Shown one piece after another: positions 28,535 through 40,262 of a DNA stretch of 64,000 nt. Source of the DNA: Pascua guehoae (taxonomy: Eukaryota > Basidiomycota > Tremellomycetes > Trichosporonales > Trichosporonaceae). The position numbers and the translations under genes were made by a program. Positions within the stretch are counted from its first letter, which is position 1; each line of letters begins with the position of its first letter. The stretch is from assembly GCA_001600415.1 (NCBI GenBank), contig BCJX01000002.1, positions 1,223,350-1,287,349 on the forward strand, written 5' to 3'. Under the pieces are notes generated by a model. That model worked only from the letters and a program-made list of their open reading frames with translations. It had not been told where the DNA came from and ran no database searches.

Positions 28535-30656
28535 GGTGGTGGTGGGGTCAGGGGCCGTGGTGGTGAGGGTTTGCCAAGTGTCTAAGGCGCAATGGTGGAC
28601 AGTGTCAAGGAGTGGACGAGTGGGGTTGAAACAAAACAATACGTCGGTTTAAAGACGCGAGCACGCTGGCCGGAGAGGTGCGGAGTGGTGCGAGGTGGTG
28701 TGTGCAGTGTGTGCGAGTGTGCGTGCGTGCGAAGAAGAAGGGACGGAGAGATTCGGGGGATGGTGGTGGTGGTGGTTGGCGTTTTGTGGTTTAAAAGAAG
28801 AATCAAAGGCGACGTGGGTGTGGGGGGTGCCAGGCAACCAAGGCTGAAGCAACGTTGCAGGCAGACAGACTTTGGTGGGTGGTGGTTAGTTTGCGCCGTG
28901 GCGTGTGTTGCACAGGTGGGTGGCACGCCGTGGCGTTCTGCTGCGCAAGGGGTGGGGTTGGGGGTTAGACGGTGGCTGTTGTCTCCTGGCATCATCCACA
29001 AGCACATGGACAAGAGAGCAGCATCTACCCTACCCCTGGCGCAGCGCAACGCATGCTAACCCTACATGGGCTTGTTGTCGGTCGGTCGTCATGCCAAGTG
29101 GGTGGGTGTGTGGGGTTTGATTCGAAACAGACCCAGGGGCGTGCATACGTGCGTGCGTTTAGCCCCCAAAAAAAGAGTGCAAGACAGGGACAGTGTTTGA
29201 GACTGTCGACACCTGATTGATACCAAAAGAAGCACACAACCAAAAGTAAACTAAAATTCAACCCCCGCCCTCGGCCCTGTTGCACGATCACCCCGCCCAC
29301 ATGATCTATCCCCCACACGCTTGGCGCGCGGCGAGCGGTCGGTGCATGGGACAAAGGGTCTTCATGGAACGTCTGCACATTGCGGATTAGCTTGGTTTTG
29401 CTGCCCTGACGCGACTAGCGGCCATTCCAGCAGGTGCGTCTCATGAGCCCCTCGATTCGTGGGCAGAGTGGTAAGTTGTTACCCTGTCAACAAACCTTGG
29501 ATCATGTCCCCACTTCACTTTGGTTCCGTCCTCGTGGGCCACGCTGGGTGGTGGATGCCAGAGGTAGACTAACGTCACCTTCTCCTGGTTTCATATCATT
29601 CTTATACCCTATCCTAGACTCTTTCCAGGTACAAAACAGTATGCACACCTCAGTCATCAAAGCCCAGCACAGTCTAGCGTGAAATAATGCCCGAATAGGC
29701 AGAACCCCCCACACTTTGGGACAGTTGCCCAAAGTGGCATCTGAAGCAAGACAGTGTGATACAGCACCAAACGTCACCCACGGCCCTGATCCATAACTCG
29801 TCCTAACCCCCCCTCATCCCTACCGACGCCACACTCCACGACGGTGTCAAAACTGTCACCAGGCGCCAAGCCCAAGTGCCTAATGCCTTCCTCGTCGACC
29901 ACATGGTTTTACAAACTTTGGCTCGGAAACAAGGGACTCAGGAACGTGGCGGTGCACCGCTGAGCCCCCTGCAAGCCAAGCCCATGTATCCATGTACGGT
30001 TTAAAACGGTTAAAATGTGGCTGGCTGGCTGGCTGGCCACCCACCCACTGTGGCCAACAGATTGACGCACGATCAAGCTCGTCGAGTCCGCAGCCAAGGT
30101 TTGCTAATTGTCCACGAGTTTCCATTTCAAGCTTAACGCAAGAGTTCTGGAGGCAAGAGCAAGTAGGCAAGGAGGCAGGAGGCAAGGAGGCAGCGTCGGC
30201 GTCGACGCCGCATGGAGACACACACTACGCTCGGACAGACCATATGGCGTCCGACGGCCGATATTCTCGGGCATCTGCATGTCGCGTCGGTGTAAACACC
30301 GGACAATCGACGCCAACGCCGTTGCGCGCGCTTTACAATGAATGGGGTTGGAGGTGAATCGTTACGCACACGAACAACCTGAGGCGATGTATGCTGCTGC
30401 GACCGATTCCGACAATGACGAATACAAGCTCCCTCATCGAGGACGGACCGTACCCATGACCCATGATGCCCCCCTTGCCCTTGCCCTGGCGCTTGGTGCG
30501 CCGGCGTATGATGTGTGCCTAGGCCACCTCCTCTTCCACAGAACATTCCCCCGCCGCGACTGCGGAGCCGTACAGTCGTTGCCCAGTGCTGCGGAATGCT
30601 GTGCGCGTCGGTTGCATCTCCGACTCTATTACACCACTGCCTGTAAACCATGTAAC
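28535..30656. other. Intergenic region, no gene recognised
   Basis: These 2.1 kb lie between the GPI-protein start and the VPS18 stop. They hold only short overlapping frames, a GT-rich promoter-like stretch near 28540-28900, and a short GGCT run near 30020. Confidence 0.5.
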
Positions 30657-33600
30657 CTAGACAACCCAGTCTGAAACATCTTCGTCGTCGCGCACAAATG
30701 GCCGGTCCAGTGCTGCGACACTGCCCTCGCACAGGGGGCATGTACCTGCGACGAGCGAGTCGAGCTCCTTGCGAGCCGCCTCGACGCGTGCCTCTTCGTC
30801 AGGGTCGCGCTTCTTCTTCTTGCTCCCGCCGCCGCCGACACCGACGCCGACGACAGACACGGCCTGTGCGAGCGCGTCAGGGACAATAAGCTCGCGCAGC
30901 CGGTCGCCGGCGGCGACGAGCGTGCGGCGTCCAGGGACCCAGTCGGACGCCGAGGCCAGTGTCATTGTGTCGGGTCGCCGCGACGTCGGCGTCGCCGTGC
31001 CCGAAAAGTGCGACGAGAGCAGCTGCCGTGAGCCTGGATCGCTCGACCGCGATGTGAGCTCGTTTTGGAGGTGCAGGATGCGGCGGAGCGAGGGCGCGGG
31101 AAGGTACTCTGTGGCCTGTGGTGTCAGCTAGGGTGTCTATGCATCACAGCTCACCATTGTAATGAGACAATCGGCATGGAAGGCATGCTGGCACGGGAAG
31201 ACGTAAAACTGGCGTGTCGTGATACCCCCATCGCACCGCCAGCACTTGTCGCTCTGCTCGACTGCGACAAAGCGCGACGCGAGCGCCTCAATGTCGCGCT
31301 TGATCGACTCTGCAGAGTGGGTGGCCTCGGCCATCTCGGCCTTGAGCTCGTCGATGCGCGCGCTATAGTCTTCGAGGGCGGTGCAAATCTCCGTCTTAAA
31401 GTCGTCAATGACGACAAAGTCGGGGAAGAATGGCAGAATGTCCTCAATCTTGACCAGGTCGGTCGACTCGAGAAACTTCATGGCGCTCTTAATGTCGCCC
31501 TTTTCTTGCACCACATATTTGGCAATCTTGAGCCAGAGCTTCTTGCGCAGCACGTCGTCTTCCTCGGGCTTGTCTGCGTTGATCTTGGCCAGCTCGAGGT
31601 CGCCCTTTTCCAGCGCAAGGTCGACACTGCTCTCGTACAGCCCCATGCGCGAGTAAATGTACACACACGGCTGGATGCGGCCGTGTGACTTGCACAGGCG
31701 GAGCGCATAGTCGAGGTCATAGTACGGCTTCTCGGTGATAGGGTCGTCGGGGCACGACGAGAGGAAACGGAGAAGCGGGGCGTCGTCGGGGTCTGTGTCG
31801 GCCGCATAAAACGTCAGGAGGAGGTTATAGATGGTCGAGTCGGTAGAGCCCTGGCGATGCACGACGTGGCTCAGGTATCGCACCGCCTGGTTGGTGGCCA
31901 AAGGTTCAGACCGCTGCTGCAAGAGGGCAGGGATGAGCCGTCGTGGATCCAGCGCCAACTGTCGGATCCACGCATCGACTGTTGCCTTGGGCACATTGCG
32001 CATGAGCAGCGCCGCAAAGCGGTAGTAGAGCTCGAGCGAGTCCTGCCTGCTGAGGACATCAATGGCCTTGTCCCACTTTTCCTCTGCAATCCAGTGCTCG
32101 ACAACCTTGTCGTGGTCCTTGTTGAGCTCTGCAAAGTAGAGGTACAAGTCTGTCCTGCCGTGTCCGAGGATGAGCTCGTACACGACACTCGGGTCGAGGT
32201 TGGTCTTGTAATCATTGATAAACGTCTTGAGATCTTCCTCGATCATGGTGCGCTCCATCTGGAGGTTTTCGACATCCGACGTCGCCGACTCGGCTGCAAT
32301 GAGGTCCTCGAGCGTGTTGCACTTTGACAGGTAAATCTCGAGCAGCCATGTGGCAATCATCATTCGCTGGGTGAGGTCGCGCTTGTCGAGCTTGTCCAGC
32401 CGTCCCATGAGGTACGTACGGAGTGCGTCCTTTTCGTCGGCGTCCACAAACCGGAGCGCGACATACTCAAAGCTGCGTGTCGATTCGGCATATGCCCGGG
32501 CGGCGAGGAGGTACTTTCCCTCGCCAAATAACGCGTCACCCTGGCGCGAGCGCACGATATCGCGCTGGGCGGGTGTCGACGCATACTCGAGTGCCTGGGT
32601 GTACTCGCCCTTTTGGAGCTTTGCGCGCCACACGTCGCGGTCCTCCTTGGCCACGGCGACTTCGATGAGGGACCGGGTCGTGGCGATCCAGTACGTGCGC
32701 GAAATCGGGTCTGCACAAATGTTGATCGCCTCCTCGCCCTGGCCCAGGTGCAGGGCCTCGTCCCATACAACCTTGTCATTCTCGCGACCGACGGCGACCA
32801 CTCGGTCCGGGTACAGCAGCAGCCAGTGCCACTGGGAGACGGCGACTGAGATGGGTATTGGTGGCTTGCTGGGCGCCTGGGAAGCAGCACGGCTGAACAC
32901 CTGCGTTGGGGGTACGTTGGCCACGTCGGGCGACGGAGGGTAAGGGAGGAGCGCGGGTTTGTTGAGAATGTCGGTTGTGGGCGTGTACGCAATGGGCGAG
33001 TGGTACAGTCCCTGTCCTGTGAGCCACGCAATTGCCGACGGGGGAGGAAGAACTTTGTGGCCGTCAATGGTTGGCATGTAGACGTGCAGCTCCGAGTTGG
33101 GGGGGTGGCCGGGCAGCTCCTGGAACGTTGGCGGGGCGTCACGGACAGTCTTGAACAGCTCCTCTGGCCAGCCGCCGCCCTTGCCGCCCGCCATTGTGGT
33201 CGATACCGCACCCTGGACCTCGTAGATGCGGTCCTGGGTGGTCATGACGACCCAAGCGCGCTTGCCCAAGCGCTTGTCGGCGTTCCAGAACCCAAACGCG
33301 ATCCCGGCCACGGGCTTGTCCTCGGGCAGCGAGTAGACGGTCTGGAGGTCGCGCTCGACCTGCTTGCCCATCGGGAGGTTGACAGAGCGCAGAATGTCGT
33401 CCGACGGAGGCAGAGGAAGCGAGAGGATGATGCCCGACGCCGTACCCAGGAGCACATCGGTGGGTGGGGGGTTGACACCGTCGCCCGAAGCGCCGTCACT
33501 CCCGTCGACACTTGCGCCAGAGATGGGCGACCACGCAACGGCGGTAATGTTCTGCTTCAAGCGCAGCGCACGGGGGCGGCGCTGTTGGTTGGCCCCCACC

Positions 33601-34172
33601 AGCGCAATGGGGAGGTAGAATGTGTCGCCCGTGTTGGTGGTAATGAGGAGATGGCGCGCGGTCGGGTCTGCGTACAATGCACGAATGGTCACTTCGCGTG
33701 GCCGCTCGCCCTTGTCCGCCGCCGGACGTGGGAGATCAACCGTCACGAGCTCCTCGGGGTGGTTCAGGTCGATAATCACCACCGACAGCGGGTGTGTTGC
33801 TAGAAACAGCCGGTTGTTCGTGCTCGTGAGATACAGCACGTCGGCTGGAGGCGTATACTGCACGAGCGACAGCGAGAAGAGCGGCGGCAGCGACGACGCT
33901 CGTGCATGTGGCACAAATCCAGTCTCGAGCTTGTTTGTTAGCTCACCGCTCACTTGAACTCTGAGCGCAGATACGTACTGCGCGCACGAGGCCAGACACC
34001 TCATCGGCGGCATCTGGATCCTGCTCAAACCCCTCGTACTCGACGACCGACAGGTCCGCGCCGGCGTACCGCGCCGGGCCCGAGGGGCCGGCAGCATGCT
34101 CGACAACTGCATGTCAGTGCGAGCGACTCGGGGATGGAAAATGTTGTGCTTACAGTCGTCAAACATGGACAT
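30657..34172 (-). CDS. VPS18: VPS18 (Pep3), HOPS/CORVET core subunit
   Basis: Four exons join in frame: 34154-34172, 33979-34106, 31155-33929, 30657-31115. They give 1126 residues (yeast 918, human 973). The N-terminal half is the Pep3/Vps18 propeller (VLYLTSTNNRLFLATHP, GIAFGFWNADKRLG). The middle is a clathrin-repeat helical solenoid (LLLTFYAADTDPDDAPLLRFL, YDLDYALRLCKSHGRIQPCVYIYSRMG, ALEKGDLELAK). The C-terminus holds a RING-type finger: CWRCDGG, FPCQHAFHADC, and much later CPLC. About 120 residues with a Lys-rich patch (SKKKKRD) separate the two halves of the finger. The protein tethers membranes for endosome-vacuole fusion. The start MSMFDD and the 19-nt first exon follow from the frame of exon 2. 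It is divergent from the MFS gene. Confidence 0.95.
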
Positions 34173-34858
34173 TGTGGGATGGAGATGTGGCTAGAGTGAG
34201 CACAGATCCAGCTTGGTCTCCATCCGTCGATACATTCGATACCCCCTCATGCGCATCGACGTCAACGTCACAGCCGGCACGCACAGCCGTCATGGCCGAA
34301 TAATAGGCGCAGCTCCTGAATAATGGGCCTATAATATTTTGCACGCCTATACCAGAGTGGCACGTGCATGACCTCGGAGACTTGTCGCGTAACTCGGCTG
34401 TGATGCTCGGCCGAATGCGGGTGTCTGGGACCGGATAAGACCGATCGGTGACATACCCCCACATCTCTCTACATCCCGAACCCCACTGTGCCCATTTCCT
34501 GGTGGGTACCCCTCGACAGACCTCGTTTCGAAGCCATTGATACCTTTTGCACTAGTCACCATCTCTCTCTCTACTCCACGCATCTCAACTCAAGTCGACC
34601 TCCGACTCTTTCCGACTCAGTATACACATCTCGACCTCATGCCTGTGTGCGTACAGTGCTCTAATCGGTCGCCTTGCATTCGACACGCTCGATAACCCCC
34701 ACCTCGCTTCCGAGATTGATCCCCGGCCTCGAGGCTAGGTCGACTCGACTACCGCGTTGGAGCCTGTACGGCGTGGAGCGCGTATGGTCTTGTGCTCTGA
34801 GAGGTACATAATACCCATCCTCGAGGGGGATCGCGCCACACGATCAGTCTACTAAACC
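34173..34858. promoter_or_regulatory. Bidirectional promoter VPS18 / MFS transporter
   Basis: 686 bases separate the two start codons. The side next to the MFS gene has pyrimidine-rich blocks (ATCTCTCTCTCTACTCC near 34561). No coding frame is seen inside. Confidence 0.6.
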
Positions 34859-37405
34859 ATGAGTCTTGGACCCGACGTTGAAAAGGCCGCCGGGGAAGCC
34901 TCGGCAGGCGCTGGCGGGAACATGGATACAAACTACTCCACAACACCCGTCCTCACACAGACAGCCCGGACAACTACACGGCATGCGCGGCCCAAATGCG
35001 ACAAAGACGGAGGCGACGCAGAGACGACAACGATAGCCGACCGAGATACCGACCCCGACGACCGCCCCGCCCTCAAGACCATGGACACGGTGCTCTCGAC
35101 CCGCTCCCAGCGCGAGGCGGCACGCACACTCGAGAGCTTTGAGACGTCGCCGCACAACCCGCGCAACTGGTCCAATGCCCGGAAATGGCGCACCACCCTC
35201 ACCGTCGCCGTCACGGGGTTCATCTCGACGTGTGGGAGCAGTATCGCCGTGCCTGGTATCCATGCCGCCATGGCCGAGTTTGGCGTGGCGAGCGAAAAAG
35301 TCGGCGTCATGATCACGTCGGCTTATGTCTTGGGTCTTGGGTGAGTTGTGGGTGTATGTGTGGGTGATTTTTTCTTCTTCAATGTTGCTCGGTGTTCGGT
35401 GTCTTGTCGTCCGGCGGACCGTGCGGGACGTGGACCGTGTACACCGGCCCCTCTTAGGTGGTTGGTCCCTATTGCTGTTGGTTGTGTTTGGTGTCTGGTG
35501 ATGTGTGGGCATGGGGGCTGTGGGCAGAGGTAAAGGAGGCACAGAAAGCATACTCTCCAGCAGGCAAAATTCCTAACCTCCAGAGCTGGGCCGTTCCTGT
35601 TTGCTCCCATCTCCGAGCTGTATGGCCGCCAAGTTGCATACCACTCGTCGCAGGGATGCTACGTCCTCTTCAGCCTCGCGACCGCGGTGGCCCCAAAGTG
35701 AGTAGGTTGTTCACTGAGCAACTGATTGGACAACTTTGAACAACCAGCCCCGGCTGACAGTCAGCATGCACGGTCTCATCGTGCTGCGCTTCTTCTGTGG
35801 CGTCTTTGCGTCTGTCGGCCCCGCCCTTGGAGTAGCGACCTGTGCTGATGTGAGTGCAGCGACGGCGATGTCCTCCTGCGAACAGGAATTATCTACTTAC
35901 CGTCCCAATTCCGGTCATTCTGTGTTAAGACGACTGCTGACACGCTCATAGGTCTTCCCACCAAACAAGCGCGGACGACCAGTGTCCATCTACGCGCTCG
36001 GCCCCATGGCGGGTCCAGTCCTGGGCGGGATGCTGGGTTACTGGATCCTGTATGGCGGCTGGCGCTGGCTCCTGTGGTCCATTACACTCATGGCGGCTGC
36101 CAATTGGATACTCCTCTACTGCCTGACGCAAGAGACGTTTGCGTCGTAAGTCTGTTGTGTGTCGAGTCGAGTGGCAGTGGCAGTGCCACTTGTGCCGATC
36201 CCAGATCTGAGATCTCCCTCGTCCCGATCTGACCCACTCGCAGGGTGATCCAGAAAAAGCTCCAGTACCGCGTCCAGCACCCACAAGCCGACGTGACGTC
36301 GTGGGCGGGCCGGTTCTCCCCCAAGCGCAAGCTGCACGACATGGGGTGGATGAAGGCCATGGTGTCGCGGCACGACGCGCGCGACGTGTTTGGCCGCGCC
36401 TTTTCCCGGCCCCCGCGCCTCCTCTTGACAAACCCCGTCGCATTCGCTTTTGCATGGTACTATGCCTACCTGTACGGCATCATTTACGTCTTTCTCATCG
36501 GTGTCCCCATTGCATTTGGCAGGCCGCCGTTCAAGTACCACGACCTGTTTAGCTACGAGTGGGGGCCCGGTGTCTTGTCCCTCTCGTACCTCGGCACGAC
36601 GGTCGGGTTTGGCCTCTCGGCCCTCACGGCTGCCACGCAGCAGGATAGGATTTATAGGCGCCTGTCGCAAAAGTACAAGGACGACGGGCAGCCAGAGTAT
36701 CGTGTGAGTAGCAGAGGGGGGCGAGTAACCAAGAATGCAGAGGGTGATAGTGACCTTCCCTCGATCATTCACTCCCTCCCTCCCTCCCTCCCTCCCAAAT
36801 CCCAAACACGCCCTAACACACAGCTCGTCCTCACCCAGATCGGAATGACAATCATGCCCATCGGCCTGTTCATCTTCGGCTGGACGGTCCGCCCAGATAT
36901 CCACTGGATCGCCCCGCAGATCGGCATGGCCGTCGTCGCCTACGGCCTCATGCTCGCATTCAACTCGATCCAGGTGAGTCCGAGTCCGTGCAGGCATCCA
37001 AGTCCGCACTGGCATCCACAATCCAGATCCAGAGTACCAGAGTGAAGAACAACGCTGACGACAGGGATACATTGTCGACGCCTTCTTTCCGTACTCTGCC
37101 GCAGCCATCGGCGCCGCTACGGCCGTGAGTATCGACCCTTGCGTGCATCACAACCAAAACCCACATGACTGACAGCGCCAGATGCGGTCCATTGTCGCGT
37201 GCGTGCTGCCCATCTTTTGTCCGCAGATGTTTGGCAAGCTCGGCTGGGGATGGGGCGGGACGCTGCTCGCGCTCGTCGCGCTCCTGGGCGTCCCTGCGCC
37301 GCTCATTGTGAGTACTGGGCCGCAGGGCGTAGAGGACAACCCATTGACGGCCAGATGTTCAAGTACGGGCGGTATTTGCGTGAACGATTCCAGTTCCACG
37401 GATAG
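34859..37405 (+). CDS. MFS transporter, DHA1 drug/polyamine:H+ antiporter type
   Basis: Nine exons join in frame: 34859-35340, 35584-35697, 35765-35849, 35952-36145, 36244-36703, 36824-36973, 37065-37124, 37182-37307, 37355-37405. The product is 573 residues. A hydrophilic N-terminus of ~110 residues ends in SPHNPRNW, the usual entry into TM1 of fungal DHA1 proteins. Then follow SAYVLGLGAGPFLFAPISELYGRQ (motif A-like, TM2-3), LIVLRFFCGVF (TM4), GPMAGPVLGGMLG (motif C, TM5), a loop of ~65 residues, and six more membrane segments ending KYGRYLRERFQFHG. Expected at the plasma membrane, exporting drugs or polyamines by proton antiport; the substrate cannot be read from sequence. It converges with the coiled-coil gene, with 206 bases between the stops. 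Confidence 0.93.
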
Positions 37406-37611
37406 GAACATGGCAGGGCGACACAGTACAGTCAGGACATCACAGCATTATCACCTCTAATCCGACAAAGCACATCTCGAAACAGCTTTATAGCCTGGTC
37501 TCCCAGGCATATCCAGGTTATACACACCCAACCACACGCCAGCCTCCTCCCTCCAAGCTCCATACACATCCCACAGGAATCCAACAGCACCTTGCCTGCG
37601 CCTCTGCGCTT

Positions 37612-39776
37612 CTAAAAGCGCGCCCGCGACCGCGAGCTGAGGGTCCCAAAGCCCGCACGTGGGATTGTCCCGCCCGCCGCACCGCGTGGTTTGGCGGGCG
37701 AGAGGCTTGTGGGAATGACGCCGTCTCCGCTCTGCATTGTCAGCATTCGCTCGTATTCTGGGTTCTAGGTTTGGTCTGTAGCAATAGCCCACGACTCATG
37801 CACTGCATTGCACGACAGCCAACGCAGGTCAGGTTTGGCTGGGACCAAACGATGCTTGGAAACTCTGTCACCACGACGACGTCACGCACGTTTAACACCG
37901 GGTCCCACGCAAACGCCGCGACCGTGCCGAGGAGCTTGCGCTTCTTCTTGAGCACGGGCGGCGGAGGGGCCGACTCGTCGTCTGGCTCGTCAGCCTTGTC
38001 CCCCTCGGACATGCTCTTGTTCGTGTCGGCCTCGACGAGTGGCTTCTTGGCCTGTATCGTTAGTATGGGTAGTCAAGTTTGGACCGCCACCCACCGCAGC
38101 GCGCTTCTTCTTCTGGGGCGCCTCGTCCGTGTCGCTCTCGACGGGGCTCGTCTTGCGCGTCCTCTCCTTTTTCGTCTTTGGCTTTTCGGGCGATACCGAG
38201 CGCGAGGCCGCACGCGCCGGCGCCTTCCTGCGCGGCTTGGGCGGTTCGGGCTCTGGTGCTTCCTCGTCGGCGTCCTTGGCGGATTTGGTCTTGGACTTGG
38301 GTTTGGCCTTGGCCGCCGCCTTCTTGCGCGGCTTGGGCTGCTCTTCCTCGGGGGCAGAATCGTCGTCGTCCTCGGCCGCAGGGTCGGGGGACTCGTCGAC
38401 AGCACGCTCGGGCTCAGGCTCGGGCTCGTCGTCCTGGACGGTCTTCTTAGTCTTGGCCTTGGCCTTGGGTTTGGGTTTGGCCTTGGTCACGGCTTCGGCG
38501 GCCTTGAGCACCTCCAACTCCTCCTGCAACGTCAGCACCGACGACACTGCAACACCCACCTCGACCTCGCGCAAGCGCTCGACCTCGTCCTGCGACTCTT
38601 GGAGCTTTGCCTGGAATTTTGCCTTGAGGCGCTCCAGCTTTGCCTCGTACGCCTCGACCGATTGAGCCATTTTGGTCTTTTCCCGCTCCGTTTCGCGCAG
38701 CTGCTTCTGGAGCTCGGCGGCCTGTTCGGCGTCGGCGCTCCCCTTGGCCGCTTGGCCCTCGACGCGCTCGAGCTCGGCGCGCGTCGCCGCCTCCGCCTCC
38801 TCGAGGGCGCGATTGTGTTCCGCGAGTGTGGCGTGGCTCTTTTCGAGGCTGGCAAGCTTGCCCTCGAGCGCGGCCACTTCCGCGCGCCTCTCGGTCGCAG
38901 AGCTCGCGAGCACGTCGGCCTTGTCCTGCGCCGCGCGCTGGTGGGCAAGGGACGTGTTGGCCGCCGCGAGCGCTTCCTGCTGGGTCAGACAATAGTCAGC
39001 GGCCCTAACCCACCTCCAGAGCTTCGATGCGCGCCGCCTTCTCGTCGACCTCGGCGACGAGATCGGCCTCGCGCGACTGGAAGAGCACAAGCTTGTGGTC
39101 GCGCTGCACCCGCTGCACGTCGGCGTGGACGAGGCGCTGTTCGAGTTCGACGATCTGCATCTTCTCCTCGGCGAGGGCGAGCAGCGCCTTTTGTTGCTGT
39201 ACCATCGAGTGAAGGTTGAGCTGTTGTGTTAGTACGTCCCTCGATTCATCATGTGGTGTAGCACCACCATGACCGCACCACCGACGGGCGTGCCCTGTAT
39301 CCATCCCAAACTCACCTCCTTGCGCATCCCGTCACCCTCGGCCTTGCACCGCTCGAGGTCGGTCTGGAGACGCTTCACCCGGCGTGCCTCGGTCTCGAGA
39401 CCGAGCTTGGCCTCGGCTACCTGTGCGTCCCGTTCCTCAATTGTGTGCTCGTACGTGCTGGCGCTCGCGGCGAGTTTCCTCTGTGTTCACGGTAAGCTAG
39501 GAGGCACTCGGAAGGAATGTTGATGGCGTAATGGGGAGGAAATGCGACGAATCCCCAAAACCCCACACACACACACCACGCGGTACCACCCACCTCGAGC
39601 GCTTGGTTCTTGCGGACCAGCTCTTGCACCTGTCCGCTCAGATTGTTGATGCGCGCCTTGATCGGAGGTGGTGTACCCGGGACATCGTCGAGGGTTGTCC
39701 TCGGAGGCGTGAGCGCGGCGACGCGTTCGTGTCGGCGTACCCGACGCGGCGGGGTGCGACGGACGGGGGCACTCAT
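37612..39776 (-). CDS. Coiled-coil protein with charged tail, unknown function
   Basis: Six exons join in frame: 39594-39776, 39316-39480, 39014-39220, 38095-38979, 37890-38051, 37612-37731. The product is 573 residues. A basic N-terminus (APVRRTPPRRVRRHERV) with SP/TP sites precedes a long coiled coil (about residues 45-330). Next comes a region of alternating Lys/Ala/Pro and Asp/Glu-rich blocks. A short C-terminal motif follows: LLGTVAAFAWDPVLN-SGDGVIPTSLSPAKP, then GGTIPRAGFGTLSSRSRARF. The compact tail after a disordered stretch looks selected and may be a docking motif. The overall plan resembles spindle, kinetochore or chromosome-axis proteins, but this is inference. The splice choices are supported by unbroken frame. 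Confidence 0.8.
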
Positions 39777-40262
39777 TGATAACGCTTGGAGGGAGGGCAG
39801 GAAAGTGGATGTGATTGATTATCAGTCCAAAGTGTGGTTTCGACGTGCATGTTTTGTTTATCCCCAAGGCTGAGCCCCCTAGCAATTTCTTTAAATGGAC
39901 CGCCCATCTAAGGTTAGCTTACCACAACCGTGCCTGACTGTGGCGCGAGTGACTAACCCCCCCGACCCACCATCAGCTGTCCAGCCCTCGATTGCATGCA
40001 TCCGCGCACGCTGACATGACAAGGCAGTCACGGTGCCGAGTTACATTGAAAGTCCAATATACTTATGACACAATATAGAGGGGAATCGGAAATGGATGCA
40101 GGCGGGGTGGCGCGGCGGGGTCATGTATGGTCGTCGGCCGCCCCCGCATGAGCTAATGTCTGTGAATCTACTGTACTGTAGGCCGGGTACTTGTTGTATG
40201 CTGATGGAGAAAAAAAGCGCACGAGTCCGTCTGCTCTTGTCGCTCGCGACCGCTCAGTCTAT

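Noticed and set aside
37771..39219. 482-codon plus-strand frame rich in Leu/Gly/Arg
   Set aside because: Antisense shadow of the coiled-coil gene; the minus-strand exons join in frame and end in a compact tail.
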